The translations under genes were made by a program, and so were the position numbers. DNA of 64,000 nucleotides from Pisolithus tinctorius (taxonomy: Eukaryota > Basidiomycota > Agaricomycetes > Boletales > Pisolithaceae), in the NCBI GenBank assembly GCA_024663395.1, contig JANFAH010000021.1:434001-498000 (forward strand). The letters run 5' to 3'. Shown here piece after piece: positions 45,935-56,999 of this stretch. Below the pieces are notes generated by a model, which had not been told where the DNA came from, ran no database searches, and saw only the letters and a list, made by a program, of their open reading frames with translations. The number at the start of each line of letters is the position of its first letter. The first letter of the stretch is position 1.

Positions 45935-48522
45935 ATGGATTCACCGTACGACGCAGATGATGGCTATGATGATTGGGTCCCAACAGACGTAGAAGATGGG
46001 AGTAACATCGTCAGACAAGGCACTGAGCAGTCAGTAACTGGGGATGGGGACCAGGAGAACTTTGACATCAACGAATTGGAGGTGCTGGTTCGAAGACAGA
46101 AGGATTGGAAAGAGTCCGGAAAGACAAAAAAACCGATGATCTTGCAGTCAATATTGGGGGAGCTGCATGAATTAGACAAGAACACAGAGTTGTCACATGC
46201 AGAAATGCAGCTGAAGGCTGGGGTATGGGGTTGCAGCTCTGAATGGGTCTTCGAAGACTAATGAATCGCTTGTAGCTCGTCACAGCTTGGTTAAAGAAGC
46301 CATTGCGTGCCCGGAAGCCCCAAATTACGCTCCGGTCCGGATACAGATATTCCATGCAGTCGGTGATTCGGGAATTGTATCATGACCGTGTGCAGAGAAA
46401 ACTCGCCAGCATGAGGGAGGACACTGGGAATGAAGAAAGCACCAAGCAAATTGGTGTCTATCAGCAGGCACTCACTGCGTTCATGCAGGAGGACCTCTCC
46501 GAAGAGCAGTTGGCAGCAGCAGAGGCCATAGCCGACAAATGGAATGGGATGGAAGGACCCACCCCCAAAATAAAAGCCAGGTGAGTTCCCAGATGTGCAG
46601 TTTGTCACAGTGTTTGTGACAGAATGCGGGTCCTTAGAAACGCAGCAAGATACGGGTACAAGTATTGCCGCAATTTTGCAGAAGAGATGTGGAGGTATTG
46701 CGGCATGCGGGTCGTATGTTTTGCCGGGTGGAAAAATGTGGAAGGTACTGTGGAGGCATGCACGTGGGTTCTGATTTTTATCAAGCATCATTGTGCACTG
46801 CTGATCCCTTCCTAGCATGGACTTCAACCGAGATATTGCGGACGGAACCTCATTTAATGAGGTTCGGAACCTAGAGGGACCATGGCGGGATTACCTTGGT
46901 GAAGCATTTGAGGAGTCTGGAATTTCAGACGAAGACGAAGATGGCCAAGGTGACGGACGGCCAGGCAAGAAGGCCGCAAGGACCATGAAAGTCAATGCTG
47001 TCTCTTTGGTGACAAACGAAGATGGCACAGTATCGATTGGTGAAATCGCAGGTCTGTCGCGCGATTTACTGCAGAAAACAGTGCGCGGGTTCATGACTGC
47101 CCACTACAGTGAGTGTCAGATCCGTAGATGTGGGTTGCGCTGATCAGCGGTCTGAAGGACGAGCTTGCGGAAAGGCAACGTCGACTGTGCCGTTCAAACA
47201 GCTCGGAACACATCAAAAAGCAATGATTGCGACCCGACATCTCCCACCAAATTTCTCCTTTACCGTTGACCCCAGTCATATGTCGGTCGCAGCGGCTACT
47301 GCACTTTTGAGCTTCTGGCGTCAACGACAGGATGAGAACACGGATGATGTATTTCGCTTTGAAAAGTGGCTGGATCGAGGTGGAAAGTTACAGCCACCAG
47401 CAGTGGACAGCGGCATTCCCATTCAGATTGTAAGAGACTGGCGATCCAGGTCCCGCACACCTGCAACTGCTCCCGCCCAATCCAAAGCCCCAGCTGGGAG
47501 GACTCAAAGGTCAGATTGGCGGGGAAATGGAAAGGGCAGCGCGAACACAGTGCAGCCAAATGTCCAAGGCAGTGACATGGATGACTTTGAACGGGCATCT
47601 CCAGTCGTCTTCGAAGGTGCAGATATGCCCGGTCCAAGCCATGATCGGCATGGCCGCGTCAGTAATGGAGGAAAGTCATCCCACCTGAAATGTCTCCACC
47701 GAAGGAAGATAGCTGCAGACGTTGAAACTGACCATGATGATGACCCGCTGGATGATGGGTGGCCACAGGCCAACCAGCGTCACGAAGCGACTCCCTTCCC
47801 GCGCAAGACAACTGCACCAATTCAGCCCGATGATGCGCATCGGAAAGACACCCGCCGGGTCCGCAATAAAACTCCATTCCCAGGGAGGGCAATGAAGGAA
47901 ACCAACACATCATATGTTGAAGAAGAAGTGTCCAATTCCGATGAAGTCGATCGATCGGAAGGTCTAGGTGCAGCAGACAAATTACCAACACTTGCCAAAC
48001 AGAGGCCAGGTCTGTTTCCATCGCATGGACAGGCTATCATATTTATCATTTATTAGCTGAGTTGATTGAGTTCACCGCAAAGATTAAGGATGGTTCCGAG
48101 CACCAGGGTGATGATCATTTGCGAAGTCTTCCAATCGCCCAGGATGCACCTCCAAATCCAGTTGGACGTGGAAACAAGCGACCAGAGGTAAGGCTGAAGC
48201 CTTCCTTGAAGCAAGGAGGCCAAGCACGGATCAAACCTGGACGTGCTAAACAGGATGTAGCCCAACCTCATTCTGCAACTGCCAGTTAGGGCCATCGAAT
48301 TCCTTTACGAAATGGCAAGGGTACGGATTCCAAATCAGGACAGAGGCAATTGGCGGTGAGTGGTGGAGATGGAATGACGGAGGGCATCTGGAAATCCCCT
48401 CGGGTCCATCGGGCCCCTGCCTGGCCGGATGAAGATGTCCCTTCACCCCCATCCAAACGATCGCGGAAGCATACATTGGCAGATCCAGGGGTTTCTCCAG
48501 GAAAGAGGGCAAGGATGCAATG
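45935..48522 (+). CDS. KDZ-associated accessory protein 1 (multi-exon, unknown function)
   Basis: Exons 45935-46222 and 46276-46580 join in phase (QLKAG then LVTAWLKKPLRARKPQ). Further exons contain RNFAEEMWRYCGMRVVCFAGW (about 46665-46735), MDFNRDIADG...GPWRDYLGEAFEE (from 46817), then VPFKQLGTHQKAMIATRHLP, MSVAAATALLSFWRQRQD and FRFEKWLDRGG (47190-47395). The long low-complexity tail ends with basic SKRSRK and KRARMQ before TGA 48520-48522. I remember this arrangement as a large family of hypothetical proteins in mushroom genomes; it has no known catalytic motif. The basic C-terminus could be a nuclear signal. I did not find an internal stop in the assigned exons. It is divergent from the transposase and is probably co-expressed. 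Confidence 0.6.
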
Positions 48523-48950
48523 ATCTCGGATGGAGTTTGGATCTGCATGTACATATACTATTATAGAGGCGATGAAATCATTGATTCAGTTCAGGTTGCA
48601 AAGGTCATGTCAGGGTGCATGCCCCACCCCAGTTACGCAGGGCCCCAATTGTTTCGTGTTGACTCACACACGCATTTGTGGGCACCCATGCCATTGCTAT
48701 GTAGTTGTTGGTATTTCTACTGGATTACATGCCAGGCAGCCAGCATTTATCTTTCATACTGGGCACAGAAACATGACATTCTCAACTCCCGCCTCATGGC
48801 AGATGTTCCCACGGTTGGGTGTGGAACATTGATATTCGGAGCGGCAACGGCTTCCGACAAGTGAAATTGTTTAGCATCCATCCACTATGGCCGAAAACAT
48901 TCCCCACAGAGTACACTTCAATCCCGGAGGTTTGGTTCATTCAATTTCAT
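48523..48950. other. Gap between accessory genes 1 and 2
   Basis: Short overlapping ORFs (such as 48520-48864) are not protein-like. This stretch probably holds the terminator of gene 1 and the promoter of gene 2. Confidence 0.4.
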
Positions 48951-50258
48951 ACCACAATTCCATTAATCATTCGTAGTTCGTATTCAGCAAATTGAAGCCA
49001 GGGGGGAGGACCCTCTGCAATCCACAGGCCCCTCAAGGAGGGGTCAAAAGGCAGGAACCATCCGACGGTTGACGAGCCACGGTCGACATAGCCAGATGCT
49101 GGAGCACCTTCCACCTCAACCATGGCTTTCTGAGGTTTCCGCATCAATGGTTGATCCATTTCCACCCCCCCCGCCGCCTCCTGAGGATGACATTCCGCCC
49201 CCCCCACCGCCTCCTGAGGATGACATTCCACCACCCCTGCCACCTCCTAACAATCTTGAGGTTGCGGCCGAGGAGGTGCCACCGCCACAACCTAGCGAAG
49301 CCAGCGACGATAGCGAGGAGCAAACCCCCCTGCCACAGTCTGATGAAGATGAGACTGACAATGCCCTCATCCCACCTCCACCCCCCTCCTCGCAAGGATC
49401 CGACTCCCACCATTCAGTCACATCACCGGATGGGAATGATACCCGTATGTCAAGTTGATTTTGTACATGTTTGGATTGCCATCTGACGAATACAGCGATG
49501 GACACTGACATAACTTTGGAACTACCCGTGCAACCCCCATCCGACGGTAAGTGTTCATTGGCCCATTCAACCCCGTCGGTAATTTTCATTGATAGTATAG
49601 ACACCCGATTCCTGGCTGAAGACATCAGCAATCCCCAGGTGCCAATTCTTGAAGATCAGCCGGATGTTTTATTCCGTGCAGAATGGCACTGACTGCAACA
49701 GAAATTTACGCACCTATGTTCCGCCTGGATGGGTGAGTTTCATTTCATAGCATGCAATTAATCCAGCTGCTCGACACAGTACAGGCCACGACCTGTCCGA
49801 TGAGGAGAAGCGGGAAATGGAGGTGCATGGTTTCGTGCGTCCAGGAGCTGATCATCCCAGTAAGCACCCCAGACAATGTTCCTATCCTCACTTGACTCCC
49901 ATGCAGTATATTGGGCCGTTCATCAGCTTAGGCTCACCCGTCGTCCCGTCCGGTATCATTTCCCTTTCCATCCAAATGACCAGTTTGATCCAGCAGTCGC
50001 GGATGCAATGGCACGGATGGCAACAGATTTCGCCTATGTGGTACTATGACGGATGGACCTTCGGGAGGAAGCAGAGAGATCCCTCCATCAAATCGCTGAT
50101 TTGGACACCTTCTATGACCCATTCGCTGCGATAGGCCTTCAGCGGTTTGCAGCACAACCTCGATACCTGGCCCGGCAGTCAGTCATGGACATGATCTTCA
50201 TGTACATGAGCTGCCGCATCGATACTGCCGTTCGGCACCTAGTACAACTGCCGACCGT
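48951..50258 (+). pseudogene. KDZ accessory protein 2, 5' part (split by LTR element)
   Basis: I do not recognise this protein. The first long exon (49069-49458 and upstream in frame) is strongly Pro- and Asp/Glu-rich with two EDDIPPPPPPP-type repeats. Short exons follow with GT...AG borders, then DLSDEEKREMEVHGFVRPGA (about 49783-49860) and, after an intron ending at about 49910, HQLRLTRRPVRYHF, FDPAVADAMARMATDFAY and, past an in-frame TGA (50047-50049), RMDLREEAERSLHQIADLD and FMYMSCRIDTAVRHLVQLPT. The frame is interrupted at CCGT (50255-50258), the target duplication of the gag-only element, and continues at 54328. The start codon is uncertain. Confidence 0.5.
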
Positions 50259-50605
50259 TGTAGGAAATTAGATTTAAGAGGGAGGTTGAAGGGTAGAGTG
50301 AAATCTGAGGGGAGAGAGTAAGCCAAAAGGGGCTCCTATAGCCTGGGACTGGATCCTGGTAGTCGTCTGAAGGCTTCTATGGCTGTCTGGGTGCAGGGAA
50401 ACGACCTGCTCGATTTCGTCTCTCGTCTCTGGTAACTCGTCTATTGTTTTAAAAAAGCTAACTACATCAAATGCTAGGTAGGGCTGACTAAGCAACCAAA
50501 ATGCGAAATTCTAAGTACCACTAGCAGAAAAACACCTAGAATCAAAACTAAATAAAATGAACAAAATAAAACAATTCCCCTAGTAGGGAAATTACATTCC
50601 CTACA
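50259..50605 (-). repeat. Gag-only element 3' LTR (left, 347 bp)
   Basis: It is the partner of 53974-54323. The termini are exact (TGTAGG...CCTACA) but the two LTRs differ by many substitutions, transversions included, and several small indels. Confidence 0.9.
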
Positions 50606-50940
50606 TCCCAGGGGTACTTGAGATATTGACTGTCCCCAGTCAACCCGAAGGCGGCTCGACTAGGCAATAATCCAAAGTCACGAGGGAGGGGGCGAAACAA
50701 CAACTCATCAACGAAAAACAGGTGCTCAGAATGCCGTGATATGAGACATGACGACACAAGGGAATGCAGCAAGTACCTTGCAAAATGAGAGGAGAGAATC
50801 CGCGCGCCCGATCCTGAGATATCCACAAATCTGCCTAAAGGTATCCTCATCCACCAAAAACCAAATGTAGCCATGAGTTCTGCAGCGACGACGACGGAAA
50901 AGCTACCATTCTGAAGCTGTCGAATAGTAGCATCAGGATC

Positions 50941-52080
50941 CCGAAAAGCGAGAGATCCGTTCGAGAAACGGGCGAGATACTCGCAGAGTCGTCCTAAGGT
51001 GCCTGCAACAACAAAATGGCGCACATCTCCACAACGGCGGTAGCGAGCGTGATGTATGATATACTGTCAGAAAGCCCTCGACGAGTAGTACAAAGTCCCC
51101 GAAAAGCGAGAGGTCCGGCGGTGAAATGGGCGAGCTATCATGCATACAGCGTTGTTGACTGAAGAGGGAACACTGCAGACCAACGACGGACGTTCGGGAC
51201 GCGGCGAAACTGCCAGTAACGATGGAGGGGAATGTAGCGAACATGCTGAAAAAGAGACGGAGGGAATCCGTCTACGCGGGCCTAAGATATTCGCGAAGAT
51301 GTCCGAAAGTGCCTCTAACCGCGAAAATGAGCGTATCTCAACGATGTCTGCGCGGAATTTGACGAAAGAGCCGTCCCCGGAAAGGGCTACGCGAGGGGAA
51401 TGGACTGCCCGAAAAGCGAGAGGAACGGTGCCTGAGTGCGCGAGATACGACGAGAGGACCTCGAGGGCAGGGAGAAGGGGTCAACTCGCACAACAACGGC
51501 TGGGGTGATCAACACGAAACTCCAGTAGACGGTAGAGGACCCGTAGACGAACAGGGAGAACGAGGAAATACGCCGATTGGATCAGCCGATCCCGAGTTAT
51601 ACGCGAAACCCTCTCGAAACCCTCTGGATACGAAAACGCCGATATCTCGACAACGGTTGCGCGGAATTTTACAAAGTAGGTGTCCCCAGGGAGGGATCGG
51701 CGAGAGGGATGAACGACCCGAAAAGCGAGAGGAACGGCGCAGAACCGTGCGAGCTACTGTGGCAAGACCTCGAGGATGACCTTCGCACAAAAATGCAAAT
51801 ATCTCCGGAGTTACTGGACCTATCAGAACAATCCTGACATCAACATGGAGCATTCGTCGTGGACTACAATCCTCCAAAAAAGCGAGAGACGCGACGCGGA
51901 AACAAGCGAGATACGACCACAGGACCCTGAGAATGGACCTATCCACAAAAATGCAAATATCTCCTGAACGGCTGGGCGCATGCAAACGAGCTTGGTACCG
52001 ACAGAGAGCTGACGTCGAGTAGTACGAGCCTGCCAAAAAGCGAGAGGCACGGCGCGACAACGAGCGAGATACGCGCTCGG
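50941..52080 (-). repeat. ~156 bp tandem repeats inside the gag-only element
   Basis: The motif CCRAAAAGCGAGAG recurs near 50941, 51099, 51409, 51718, 51873 and 52032: steps of about 155-159 bp or twice that. Each copy is followed ~25 bp later by GCGAGATAC/GCGAGCTA. The units are diverged. The long minus-strand ORF through this array (51509-52372) is a by-product of the repeat. Confidence 0.7.
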
Positions 52081-52368
52081 TACGAGGGAGGCAGCATTTG
52101 TCTTGACGAGCGACGAGCAGTGTCGATGGTGGCCTCGTCGACAGCGTGCCTTGCCGGAACTGTATCTGCGGATGGAAGGCGTCGTGTAGAGCGCGGGAAG
52201 GTGCTAGGTGCGATGCTACTTGGCGTTTTGCGGGGAACTCGAGTCCGGGGGGGGTAAAACAGTAAAACACAGAACAAAAGAAAAGAAAAACTAAATGTGT
52301 ATAATGTACCGGAAACTTCGCATAACAACGTAGGTAGATCTGTACTAGATATTGTGTGACACGCGGTA

Positions 52369-53748
52369 TCAACGCGCTCTTCGAGAGCGCCGGGGCGCGC
52401 GACTGTGGCTGCGCGACCGCTTCGGCTTGAAGCGGGCGTGTGAATGCGCTTTCCTCGAGTGTGAGCGAGAGTGCGAGCGCGAGGACGACGATGACGACGA
52501 CGACGACGAAGGGAGCGAGCTACTGGTCGAACATGAATATGAGCGCCTTCGAGGGTGATAACGCATCGAGCTGCGGGTATATGACTGGACTGGTATGAAA
52601 TCATCTTTCGAACGTGTGTACGAACCCGTTTGAGTCTGCGAGCGCGAACGTGAACGACGATGCGAGGGCGATCGGCCTCGGCCACATGGCCACCTCGACT
52701 GTGGCTGCGCGTGCGGTGAGCTGCGAGAGCGCTCGGCTGATGAGCGACGAGACCGAATGGCTGGTGGGTCGGGAACTACTGGCTCGAGCTGGAGAGTAGG
52801 TAGGGACCGAGTAGACACGACGCTCATTCGAGCGGGTACACGCGATGGTGTGTCGAACATGCTTCGAGAGGGCGCAGCTGTGGGTGAAAGCGAGCGAGCG
52901 GGCGATGGGCCCATACGAGTCTCGAACTGGCTTGTCAACGAAGACCAGTTGTCGAGACGGTCTCGTAGAGTCCGTCCGGCAACTTCGCGCGGGATTTCCT
53001 GACCTGTAGGTAGAACAACGCGACCGTTTACAAGTAGACACTTTCCCGAAGCTAAATACAACTTGAATGAATGGCAACCCGCTCGAATATGGCCTGAAAT
53101 TCCGCAGAAGAAGCAGAACGAGTACAAACGGCGGGGAGAGTGATTGTCCGAGGCGCGTGATGGCTGCGCGCGTGAACTGTTGACCTTGCGGCTCTTCCAG
53201 AGGCCATTGCCGAGTGCGAGAACCCGTCCTGCTGCAGCTATAAGACTAGGTAGAGTAAAGGTTTGAGCCGGTGGGTCATGAAACTCAAGAAGCTCTTGTC
53301 TGAACTCAGGCGGGAATCCATAAAAGAAGACGGATGTTAGGTGGGGTTGTGGCCCATGTTCCTTCTCGAGAGACAGCGAAAAGCGACGAAAAATGCGATA
53401 ACACTCGCCCAGGGACGACACCGAGACGGCGTCTGAGCTTGCGAGCACCTTGCGAAGCTTGTAGAACTTGTTTCGAGCGACCTCCTGTAATTCCGGATAC
53501 TGCTGAGTGACCTCCAAGGTAAAACGAGCCCAACCTCCACTGCTACTCTCCGCGAGGTGGGACCAGAGGTCCGCTGACTCAAAAGGCGCATATTTGAGCG
53601 CAAATTTGATGCGCGCGAGCCCGTCCGAGAGGCCGAATCTATCACAGAAGTCGATTATGTCATCAAAATAGCTTCGAAGGTCCTCGGGGCGCCCAGAGAA
53701 GCTCGGTGCTTCGGGCGAGCCTCGACACGGAATCTTGAGGCCGAGCAT
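52369..53748 (-). CDS. Gag protein of the non-autonomous LTR element (459 aa)
   Basis: This single uninterrupted ORF starts at ATG 53748, 226 bp inside the 5' LTR. The N-terminal ~170 residues are a helical gag/capsid-like region (SFSGRPEDLRSYFDDIIDFC; FALKYAPFESADLWSHLAE; GFPPEFRQELLEF). A zinc knuckle of CX2CX4HX4C type follows at about residues 212-225 (CFFCGISGHIRAGC). The last ~150 residues are Ser/Arg-rich with SRSRS and SSSSSS runs, probably RNA-binding. It would package the element RNA in virus-like particles. In contrast to all other transposon genes here, it has no premature stop. Confidence 0.85.
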   Translation of the reverse strand: MLGLKIPCRGSPEAPSFSGRPEDLRSYFDDIIDFCDRFGLSDGLARIKFALKYAPFESADLWSHLAESSSGGWARFTLEVTQQYPELQEVARNKFYKLRKVLASSDAVSVSSLGECYRIFRRFSLSLEKEHGPQPHLTSVFFYGFPPEFRQELLEFHDPPAQTFTLPSLIAAAGRVLALGNGLWKSRKVNSSRAQPSRASDNHSPRRLYSFCFFCGISGHIRAGCHSFKLYLASGKCLLVNGRVVLPTGQEIPREVAGRTLRDRLDNWSSLTSQFETRMGPSPARSLSPTAAPSRSMFDTPSRVPARMSVVSTRSLPTLQLEPVVPDPPAIRSRRSSAERSRSSPHAQPQSRWPCGRGRSPSHRRSRSRSQTQTGSYTRSKDDFIPVQSYTRSSMRYHPRRRSYSCSTSSSLPSSSSSSSSSSRSHSRSHSRKAHSHARFKPKRSRSHSRAPRRSRRAR

Positions 53749-53953
53749 GACTTCGGGAGTTTATACGAGTGTGAATGCTTGATAAGTGAGTGCGCGCGAG
53801 TGGGAAAACACGAAAATGCGAGCAAAGTGACTGCAAAAATGAGACCGAAAGGCAAAATCTGCTAAACCGAGCCTGAAAATTGCGAAAATGAAGCTGGAGA
53901 CTGCAAAATAAAATCTGGGATGGTTTGGATGGGTGCCAGGCTAAGACAGAAGC

Positions 53954-53971
53954 CCCTCGCGGTGGGCTCCA
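53954..53971 (-). other. Primer-binding site of the gag-only element
   Basis: On the minus strand, two bases after the 5' LTR, the sequence reads TGGAGCCCACCGCGAGGG. It starts with TGG, so it pairs with a tRNA 3' CCA end. The tRNA identity was not determined. It fixes the orientation as minus. Confidence 0.75.
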
Positions 53972-53973
53972 GT

Positions 53974-54323
53974 TGTAGGAAAAGAGAATAAATGAGATAG
54001 TGAGGGGTAGGGTGAAATCTGAGGGGAGAGAGTAAGCCAAAAGGGGCTTCTATAGCCTGGGACTGGATCCTGGAGGACGTCTGAGGGCTTCTATGGCTGT
54101 CTGGGTGCAGGGAAACGACCTGCTCGAACTCGTCTCTCGTCTGTGGTAACTCGTCTATTCTTTCTAAAGGAAAAAACCATACACATGTAGCACTACTGCT
54201 GACTAAGCAACCAAAAAATGCGAAATCTAAGTACCACTCATAGAAAAATGTATCTAGAATGAAAACTAAGTAAGACAAGCAAAATAAAACAATTCCCCTG
54301 ATAGGGAAATTACATTCCCTACA
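53974..54323 (-). repeat. Gag-only element 5' LTR (right, 350 bp)
   Basis: It has the same termini as the left LTR and is followed by the CCGT target duplication. Confidence 0.9.
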
Positions 54324-55018
54324 CCGTGGCCACATGGCCAGCACACTGGTATCGCAATCTCTGCATTGATATGGTGAGTGTTCTGTGCTAGAGAGATTGC
54401 AAGGCATTGACTCACTATTATTCAGAGTACCCTGGACTGTCTCATCCCGATAGCAGTCATGCAAAATTGTTATCGGCTCCCGTTTCCCACGTCGTACATG
54501 CTGCAACATATGGGGGGATGGACAGAAGAAACCTTCCACAATGCCCTGTCTCATGTTCCAGAGGTGCAGATGTCCGATACCTGCTCGCACGTTATGGAAT
54601 TACTGCTGCAGTGGACTCCGCACCTGCAGGAAGATGGCGGGTTTGTGCTTCCATGGTGGTTGACGGCTGCATCAAACTATGCAAGCGACTCGCGCGTTTT
54701 GTGCTCCGATGAGGTGCAGACCATTGCGCAAAGGTATTTCAGGGTACAAGCTCTGAATTTCAACTGTCATAGGCAGGGCATACTGACAATATACTTAGGA
54801 CCTTTGGCCATCGGACAAGTCCCCCATCAAGGATCGCCTCCATGGGACATTGGAATCCCGGGTGGAGAGTTACATGAACATTGCACGCAGAGTAGAGGCG
54901 CTTCTCCCTGACCTTAATGCAGAAGTAGAAGAATTATTTGAGCAGTTGACATGCATGGCCCAGATGTTGGGATTGTACACCGATGGGGCTAGATGCGAAT
55001 TGTGTACTTGTGTAGAGT
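54324..55018 (+). pseudogene. KDZ accessory protein 2, 3' part
   Basis: The frame resumes after the target duplication with VATWPAHWYRNLCIDM and a GTGAGT donor (about 54375). The next exon (from about 54426) encodes TLDCLIPIAVMQNCYRL, MLQHMGGWTEETFHNAL and NYASDSRVLCSDEVQTIAQR. A last exon (from about 54800) gives DLWPSDKSPIKDRLHGTLES, a helical region and a Cys-containing end (CELCTCVE), stop TAG 55018. The composition is ordinary globular and helical. It has no motif that I can assign. It is convergent with the TET/JBP gene, with a 135 bp gap. Confidence 0.5.
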
Positions 55019-55153
55019 AGATATAATCATCTCCCACTGCACCTGGCATGACAGAGATCGATATGCAAAGAACCATGATTTCGGCACAATGACGACCCCG
55101 AACGTTGAGAATGATCTTTCGATATGCCTCAATAAATTAATATGCCCATGTCT

Positions 55154-56526
55154 TTATGTCTGCGCTGCCCGCAAATCCCTTGCTATGTTCGATATGTGCG
55201 GCCTCTCACATAGTGGGACTTGAACATATCGATGGACATTCTCTCGCATGTAATATGCCAGGCATGCCCGATCACCATCTATGCCGTCGACTTGGTGAAT
55301 CAATGCCAAACCTGCAAGTGCAATTACAGTGCCCGGATTGTACTGCAGCCGTATTCCGAGCTCCGGGACCAAGAAGTGGAGCCACGGATAGTTGCCAACG
55401 GTAAGCAGGGTGTCTAGCCATACCTTCCGGCCATTCGTATCTTTATGTGCGGGTGAAGCGCGATTCACCATTACCGACATAGAACTGTAGACCGAGTTCC
55501 ACATTGGCAAGACGGCCTCCATATCTTCATCCTGCTGTTCGGCAGCCTTTGATCTGAGTCATCTTATTGCCTCCCATCCATGCAGGTACATTTTCGGGTG
55601 CATGATACGCAGTGCTCCCGATAGGACGGCTTGTAGCCCAGCCATGCACTGCAGCCATTCGCATACCTCCTTCGGTTGCGATTTTGACTTTAAGAGTCAC
55701 GATACTTCGGGATGATGCACATCATTGCTCGGCTTGAAACTGCATTTCAGCCTGACCCATGTGCCAATAGCGTATTCCATACCCCACGCCCTTGTTGAAA
55801 CCATGTGGGTGAGAGGTCTATTGCGCCTTTAAGATTTGTGTCGTTGCAAAAGTTCTTCCCATCGTTCCGCCATCCTCCCATTCCATGTGACTTCAGGCTC
55901 CGTTGAAGTGGAATGCTGAGCAGTCCAAGAGAATTCCAAACTTCTGACTGCTCCCCATGTTAGCGTTGCAAGCAATCCGAAATTCAGAAGGTCAACCTGA
56001 TAGGCTTGGCTGATGGCGTTTGGAAGATACCATAGCAGGATGCTGCCCTCCTTGTCGATCACCACTGTAGGACGTGTAATTTCCATATCGTTTGAATGGG
56101 CCAGGTCGGTCTGAACACCCTGCTTTATGTCGCGGGTCACTTGTTGATGCTTTTAATCACTTTTCATTTGGCGGATCTTGTGTACTCACCGCATTCTCGA
56201 TATGCTTGTATGATGACGGCCAGAATGTGATCCGCCTCACAAGCTATTTGCATTGGAATGGATATTGCCGGCAGGGCACGCAGGCCGTCCACTATTTCTT
56301 CATGCAGCCTTGCCGTCATGTACTGGCAGACAGCGTCTGTTAGATGCATTTGCCAATCATTGGAGGTGTTGGCAGGACGTTGCATGGCAGCCATTCGATT
56401 TCGGTCAAGAGGTAGATGGCCCAATGGAAATCCTGAAATGCAAGAGTACCGACACCGCATGTGCAATATTTTCGACTTACGACATGAGTTGGCACCCGAT
56501 ATGTGGTCAACCGCCTGGAAAGGCAA
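55154..56526 (-). pseudogene. TET/JBP-family 2-oxoglutarate/Fe(II) dioxygenase of the KDZ element, one in-frame TGA
   Basis: Members oxidise 5-methylcytosine (or thymine in JBP) in DNA. Exons read from about 56460 (NDWQMHLTDAVCQYM; a GTGAGT donor at about 56191), then RPTVVIDKEGSILLWYLP (about 56020-56070), AWGMEYAIGTWVRLK (about 55770) and the catalytic exon 55669-55154. That exon has WLQCMAGLQAVLSGALRIMH, a TGA at 55559-55561, SVMVNRASPAHKD with the iron-binding H-x-D, LLTVGNYPWL, NPGTVIALAG, the distal His (LIHQVDG) and, nine residues on, the 2-oxoglutarate-binding Arg (GDRACLAYYMR). The whole iron/cosubstrate set is present. The TGA, replacing a probable CGA, would cut the protein just before the double-stranded beta helix. 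Start and first exon are uncertain. Confidence 0.82.
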
Positions 56527-56999
56527 TCGAAGCTATCAACGGTGCATTGATATTGCACCTTCAATTCCAGCTTGAAAATCAGATCGGATATGATTTCCGG
56601 AGGCCGCACTCAATACTGCAACAATTTGGTGATGACATGGGCTGGATACATTTCCTCTACTGGTTGTTCACGTACTTTGCTATCATCTACGATAGCGACA
56701 GTGGACACCTCCACGGGTTGCGACGACAGGTGCCATATCGATAATGAGCATGTCTTCCATCTTGGTTTAGCCTCGCCCAACCTTCTTGGAGATGCCTGTC
56801 AGCGGAGTGGGGAGGAATCTGCCACATACGCGACACAGTCGGCCATTGGGTTTGACTTGTGGACCACCCATGGACTGGCCCGTTGCTTGCTTTTGATTGG
56901 ATCGGATATATCCCAGAGGCCCTGCCCATTGGTTGCGACTGGTTCAATCTTCCTTCTATTTGCCTGTTCGTGGTTTGCGATGTCGTCCGATATCTACCC

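Larger units (their letters stand above)
50259..54323 (-). mobile_element. Gag-only LTR retrotransposon (nest layer 4)
   Basis: This 4065 bp element is flanked by CCGT (50255-50258 and 54324-54327), with LTRs beginning TGTAGG and ending CCTACA. Orientation is minus: the primer site lies just inside the right LTR, and the gag ORF reads leftward. No protease, integrase, reverse transcriptase or RNase H is present, so it must borrow these functions from another element. The left half is non-coding and contains tandem repeats. Confidence 0.9.

Noticed and set aside
51509..52372. 287-codon minus-strand ORF beside gag, a possible pol remnant
   Set aside because: No protease, integrase or reverse transcriptase motif is present, and the ORF follows ~156 bp DNA repeats that do not keep one frame.
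39303..56526. TGA as a recoded sense codon, since all premature stops are TGA
   Set aside because: TGA appears to be a true terminator for DUF6533 gene A (11997) and for the copia polyprotein (34300-34302), and the CpG context explains the bias without a new code.
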